A stretch of DNA of 64,000 bases from Whitmania pigra (lineage: Eukaryota; Annelida; Clitellata; Hirudinida; Haemopidae): assembly GCA_021613335.1 (NCBI GenBank), contig JAJTWR010000067.1, forward strand, positions 1,016,001 through 1,080,000, given 5' to 3'. Positions within the stretch are counted from its first letter, which is position 1; each line of letters opens with the position of its first letter. Shown piece after piece: positions 59,796 to 64,000 of this stretch. Made by a program: the position numbers and the translations under genes. Under the pieces are notes generated by a model. The model did no database searches. It worked only from the letters and a program-made list of their open reading frames with translations, and was not told where the DNA came from.

Positions 59796-60507
59796 AGCAT
59801 CGCGGTAACAACCGATCAATAAAGCTTTAAAGATAATATTTTATAATTGATGTGTTTAAAATAAATTATAATAACATTATATTAATAATAATTACATTAT
59901 ATTAGCACTGTAATAATTCAAATACCATTGTTAAAGTTAGCGTCCATAGCTGAGCCGAAAGTGACAGGGCAAGATAGACAGGTATGTAGCACTACAGAGA
60001 CAGACATGCATCAAGACAGAGAAAGACACACAGCAGTGCACAGAGAAATACGCACTGCATCAAAGGGATAAGCACACAACAAGACAGACAGATAGTAGTA
60101 CACAGAGAGATACACACATCATCACAGGGATGGGCACACAACAAGATAGACACATAGCAGTACACAGAGAAACACACAGCAAGACAGAGAAAGAGCAACT
60201 GTTGAATATTTAATAGGGCGCTTCCGCGTAATGCCACGAGATAGAAAATGCTTCTCTAAGTCTCCCGATGTCTCAGAGACGTAATTAAGCAAGAGTTTTC
60301 AGTCCGTCTGTCCATCTGTAAGTTTCTCAATGTGCCCTTGTATGCCCTTGTATGCCCTTATATGCCCTGATATGCATTAGGTTTTGTCGTTCTTTGACTT
60401 TGTATGTTTCTATGTTTGTGGTCATTGTTATCATCGTGACTAATATAGTTTTTTTTATGAGGGTTTGGTAAAATTTCACCTTTGACGTATTTATGACCTT
60501 GTAATCC

Positions 60508-60680
60508 CTTGCATGTCTTTGTATGTCTTTGCATGTCTTTGTATGTCTTTGCATGTCTTTGCATGTCTTTGTATGTCTTTGCATGTCTTTGCATGTCTTT
60601 GTATGTCTTTGTATGTCTTTGCATGTCTTTGTATGTCTTTGCATGTTTTTGCATGTTTTTGCATGTCTTTGCATGTCTCG
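60508..60680. repeat. 10-bp minisatellite (GYATGTCTTT)n
   Basis: About 17 copies of GCATGTCTTT or GTATGTCTTT in tandem, with GCATGTTTTT variants near 60643-60661. Related monomers (TATGCCCTTG/TTA) precede it at 60335-60375. The minus strand gives a spurious KTCKDIQRHA frame. Confidence 0.95.
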
Positions 60681-60689
60681 TTATACTTT

Positions 60690-63230
60690 GTAATGTCTTC
60701 TGTCACTTTAAACCTCCCCTTTTGAATGGTTTTGTGCAAACAAAAAAGTTCAAACTTGATTCTATGCTTGAACGTTTCTTATGTGCCCTTGAACAACTGA
60801 AGATACTGTTTTTGATTTTGTATGCCCTTTCCCGCCTATCCATATCGACCTGTTTGTAGATGCATTCCTCGTTCAACCAATAGCAGGAAGGAACGCCAAC
60901 TGACCTATTAGAAGGGTTTACAGCAGCTTCTCAGTGATGAGCTAGATAAATGCACAGTGCTCCGTAACAGTCATCTCTTCTTTCAAGTTTCAGCGAATTC
61001 TCGACCAGAATTCCCGTAGCGGTCATAGTTTCGCTTTTCTTCTCGTCCAGCGTTGGGTAATTTTAAAGCTTTCTGAGAATTTACTTTTGCTTTCTTTTTA
61101 TGATTTTTTTCCTCATCACCTCAGTTTTCGTTCATTCCATCTTGCGAGTCTTCCGGGTTGGCTTTTGAAGACTAAACACGATACGTATACTATATCCACG
61201 CCCCCTATCATCTTAATTATGCATAAGACTACCCAGTTTTCTGTTAATTATGCATAATCCAGCCCACCTTAATGGTCTATTAATAATTCAGTGGGTGGAG
61301 TTTTCGAAGCAATTGAGCCGCATGTATTTTTCAACGGCATGCCTTCCCTAATAATTGATGACGATGGCCACGCCTACCTCATGAATATTTAATAGACTTA
61401 TACCCTGGTGAAATGGGGTTTTTGGAACAGAAATCGCTTATCTATCATGTTAACATGATTAATTAAATAATTAATCAAATAGTTACTTAATACGTTGCTG
61501 TTAAAAATTTTTCCTATTGCATTCAATCGCAAAAGACAGGCACATCTTGTTTTAAACCGGCGACAGCAAACCACACAAGCGACTGTCGTCGATGAAGCGT
61601 GAGGTCGCACACAGGAAAGACCTCGAATGATTTGGCGCGGTTCCATCTCCAACGTCATAGTCATCGTCACCGTCATGGAAGAGCATGGAAGTAACCGGAA
61701 AAAGAGCCGTCAATCAGAGCCCTGAGGGCACGCCCACTCATTCTTTATACTGGACATCGCCATGCTTGCATTATTATTGCCGCGCGTGTGTGCAGACGAA
61801 GAGAGCTTTTGGCCGAGTTGAGTTTGCAAATACGTAGAGTTTATTTAGTGTTTTACCCTTAAATTCATGCAATCGAATTAATTTCTAATTTGCGTTAAAT
61901 GAAATTTGTGGTTAAACGTATTCAATAAACGGACGATAGTAAAATTACAGACGCTTGGGTGAAAGAAATATTAAAAAAACTCTTTGTTTACGAATCAGAT
62001 CTTTTAATCTTGTAATCAGTTCACTTTCACTTGTCGATTCTTTCAGCCACCTGGATTAGTTGGATGACCGTCAATAGTGCATGAAAAGACCATTCAAATA
62101 ATCAGTAGTTAATTAATAACAATTGGTCGCGATTGATGTTAATTAGATTCAGACAGTCCAATTAGAATCGTCGCCGATAGGTAATGACAGAATATTTTAA
62201 AAGTTAACAAACGACAAAAACAATGCATCATACGTCTGCATATGGACTTTATCACCACTCCCATCAGGTAATTATTAATTTATTTATTATTCATTCATTA
62301 ATTAATTTATTCATTATTTCATTCATTCATTCATTAATTCATTCAAGAATTCATTCTCCATTCAATTCTCTTCTGCCTTATCACAGATTATAACACATTA
62401 AATAGTAATAATATTATCATCATGATTAGTATTATTATGTCGTTTGATATTACAACACAATTATTACAATTCATATTATTATTAGCACCGATCCTAACCT
62501 TTGCACGCATTCACTTCTGTGCATGAAGAATGCACTCATGCTCATGCACGTGACGATAATTTACTTTTTTGCTAAATATACATCCAGTGGTATTTGCAAA
62601 ACCTTCTGTTTCGGTTTAAAAATCGTTCAACGTTTTTCATGGAGAGTGTCGTCTTTTATTATTCCGTGGTCATCATCATCATCATCATCACCATCGACAT
62701 CGTCGTCGTCGTCGTCATCATCATCAGGTCCAGTCCCATCGATCATACGTGACAGGGAGTTATTTTTGCACACCAGGGGGTGTCCTAGAACAGGGCTTAC
62801 TGAACGGACTTTGACATCTTTAGCATTAAAATCGAAAAAGAAGGAGTAACATCAGGATAACAGCAGGATAACGCCAGGGTAACATCATTAGGATTCTAAC
62901 ATCTCCACAGTTGCTCTACCAGACTTCCCCATTTTTCCAGATGGAAAGTAAGACAATGGAGGGTTGTAATTGAGATGAAATTAAGAAAGTAGCAGAAAAA
63001 ATAAAATTGGAGAACAAATGGTACAAAATAATTACAAGTGGAAAGTTATGTAATTTAGGTTACATGTGGAAACGTTGATGACATCATCATTGCATTTGTA
63101 AAGCAACAATGAGTGCACGTTGAATAGACAGATGAATGAATGGATGAATCATTGATTTGTTGTATAGATGAATCGAGAAGGGCGGATTGGGTATTAGTAA
63201 TTTGACGGAGTGGAGCATCACAACAAGACA
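60690..63230. other. Stretch without recognisable genes
   Basis: Contains (ATTC)n near 62280-62345 and (CAT/CGT)n near 62667-62730. No coding exon is supported. Confidence 0.45.
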
Positions 63231-63232
63231 TG

Positions 63233-63425
63233 CTTGATGACGATGATGACGATGATGATGATGACGATGATGATGATGATGATGATGATGATGACGATGA
63301 TGACGATGATGATGACGACGATGACGATGATGACGATGATGATGATGATGATGACGATGATGACGATGACGACGATGGTGATTTTAACGATGATGATGAT
63401 GACAATGACGATGATGACGATGATA
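63233..63425. repeat. (GATGAC/GATGAT)n array
   Basis: About 60 GAT/GAC trinucleotides; a related CAT/CGT array lies at 63890-63982, in opposite orientation. Confidence 0.95.
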
Positions 63426-64000
63426 AATATATAAGAGAGAGTGATATATCTACACTAATATTATAATAAATACATGTGTAACTAATATCTAAGGAGACGA
63501 GAGATGGAGAAATAAAGTAATAAAGTAATAGACAGACAGAGGGTAGGGTACAGCGAGAGGAAGCATCAAGAGATTAGCGATAATTTGACCCCTGTGAGTG
63601 ACCTTTCGTCGTTGAAAATTTCATGAGCTTCAGACCTCCATCGACATGTTTCTAGCGGGTCATCATTCCTTTTGAATTTTTTTCTGCGGAAATAAGATCA
63701 TAATTTTCGAACGGAACAAAAAGTAATTTAATAAAAACAATGCTTCACCAAAAATTTTATCAATAATTTATCGTGTGACATTTTTAGAACGATGAAGGCA
63801 GAGTGATGATGATGATGATGATGACGGCGACGAAGTGTATTGATTAATTTTGACTGAGTATTGTTCAATTGTTATTATCACACCACCAATATCGTCATCG
63901 CCATCATCGTCATCGTCATCGTCGTCATCATCATCATCATCATCGTCGTCGTCGTCATCATAGTCGTCATCATCGTCAACCTTATCTCCAGGGGAGAAAC

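Noticed and set aside
63055..63466. Poly-Ser and poly-Asp ORFs
   Set aside because: Trinucleotide array frames on both strands, no conserved flank.

Overview
The window reads as nuclear DNA of an invertebrate animal. Every convincing gene is split by short AT-rich GT-AG introns, and non-LTR retrotransposon, tRNA-derived SINE and hAT transposon remains are present. Simple-sequence DNA is extreme, with kilobase-scale GTGA/TCAC, ATGG/CCAT, CAT/ATG and TAA arrays. The protein families (a protostome-type DUF7042-7045-like ectodomain, a fucolectin-like domain, an MBD/F-box protein) would suit a lophotrochozoan such as an annelid or mollusc. A leech-like genome is only a guess.

Layout. 1-18.5 kb: essentially gene-free, with tetranucleotide arrays, trinucleotide microsatellites and AT-rich DNA. 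18.52-19.90 kb: a complete but dead hAT transposon with 8-bp target duplications and a SINE nested in its transposase remnant. 20-23.2 kb: more microsatellites. 23.3-28.9 kb: a compact three-gene cluster. It holds a pancreatic-lipase-family gene (minus) whose catalytic Ser is Gly, NOP10 (plus), divergent from the lipase, and a small fucolectin/F5-8C-like gene (minus), tail-to-tail with NOP10. 29.3-38 kb: non-LTR retrotransposon fragments, a (TAA)n array and local duplications. 38.1-44.4 kb: a fully resolved 13-exon gene for a secreted, probably GPI-anchored, Cys-rich protein. 45.5-52.1 kb: a 13-exon gene combining a methyl-CpG-binding domain, an AT-hook, a PHD-like Cys cluster, an F-box and LRRs, with an apparent frameshift and an in-frame TGA in the LRR exons. 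52.6-54.4 kb: a 605-residue intronless reading frame for a disordered protein carrying SILK and RVxF-type phosphatase-1 docking motifs. 54.5-64 kb: again no gene seen, mostly satellite-like arrays.

Exon models were built by eye from reading frame, intron phase and splice-site consensus; no alignment or RNA evidence was available. Family names come from remembered sequence patterns. The strongest points to follow up are the lipase pseudoenzyme, the MBD-F-box architecture with its two lesions, the SILK/RVxF protein and the hAT/SINE/LINE nesting.
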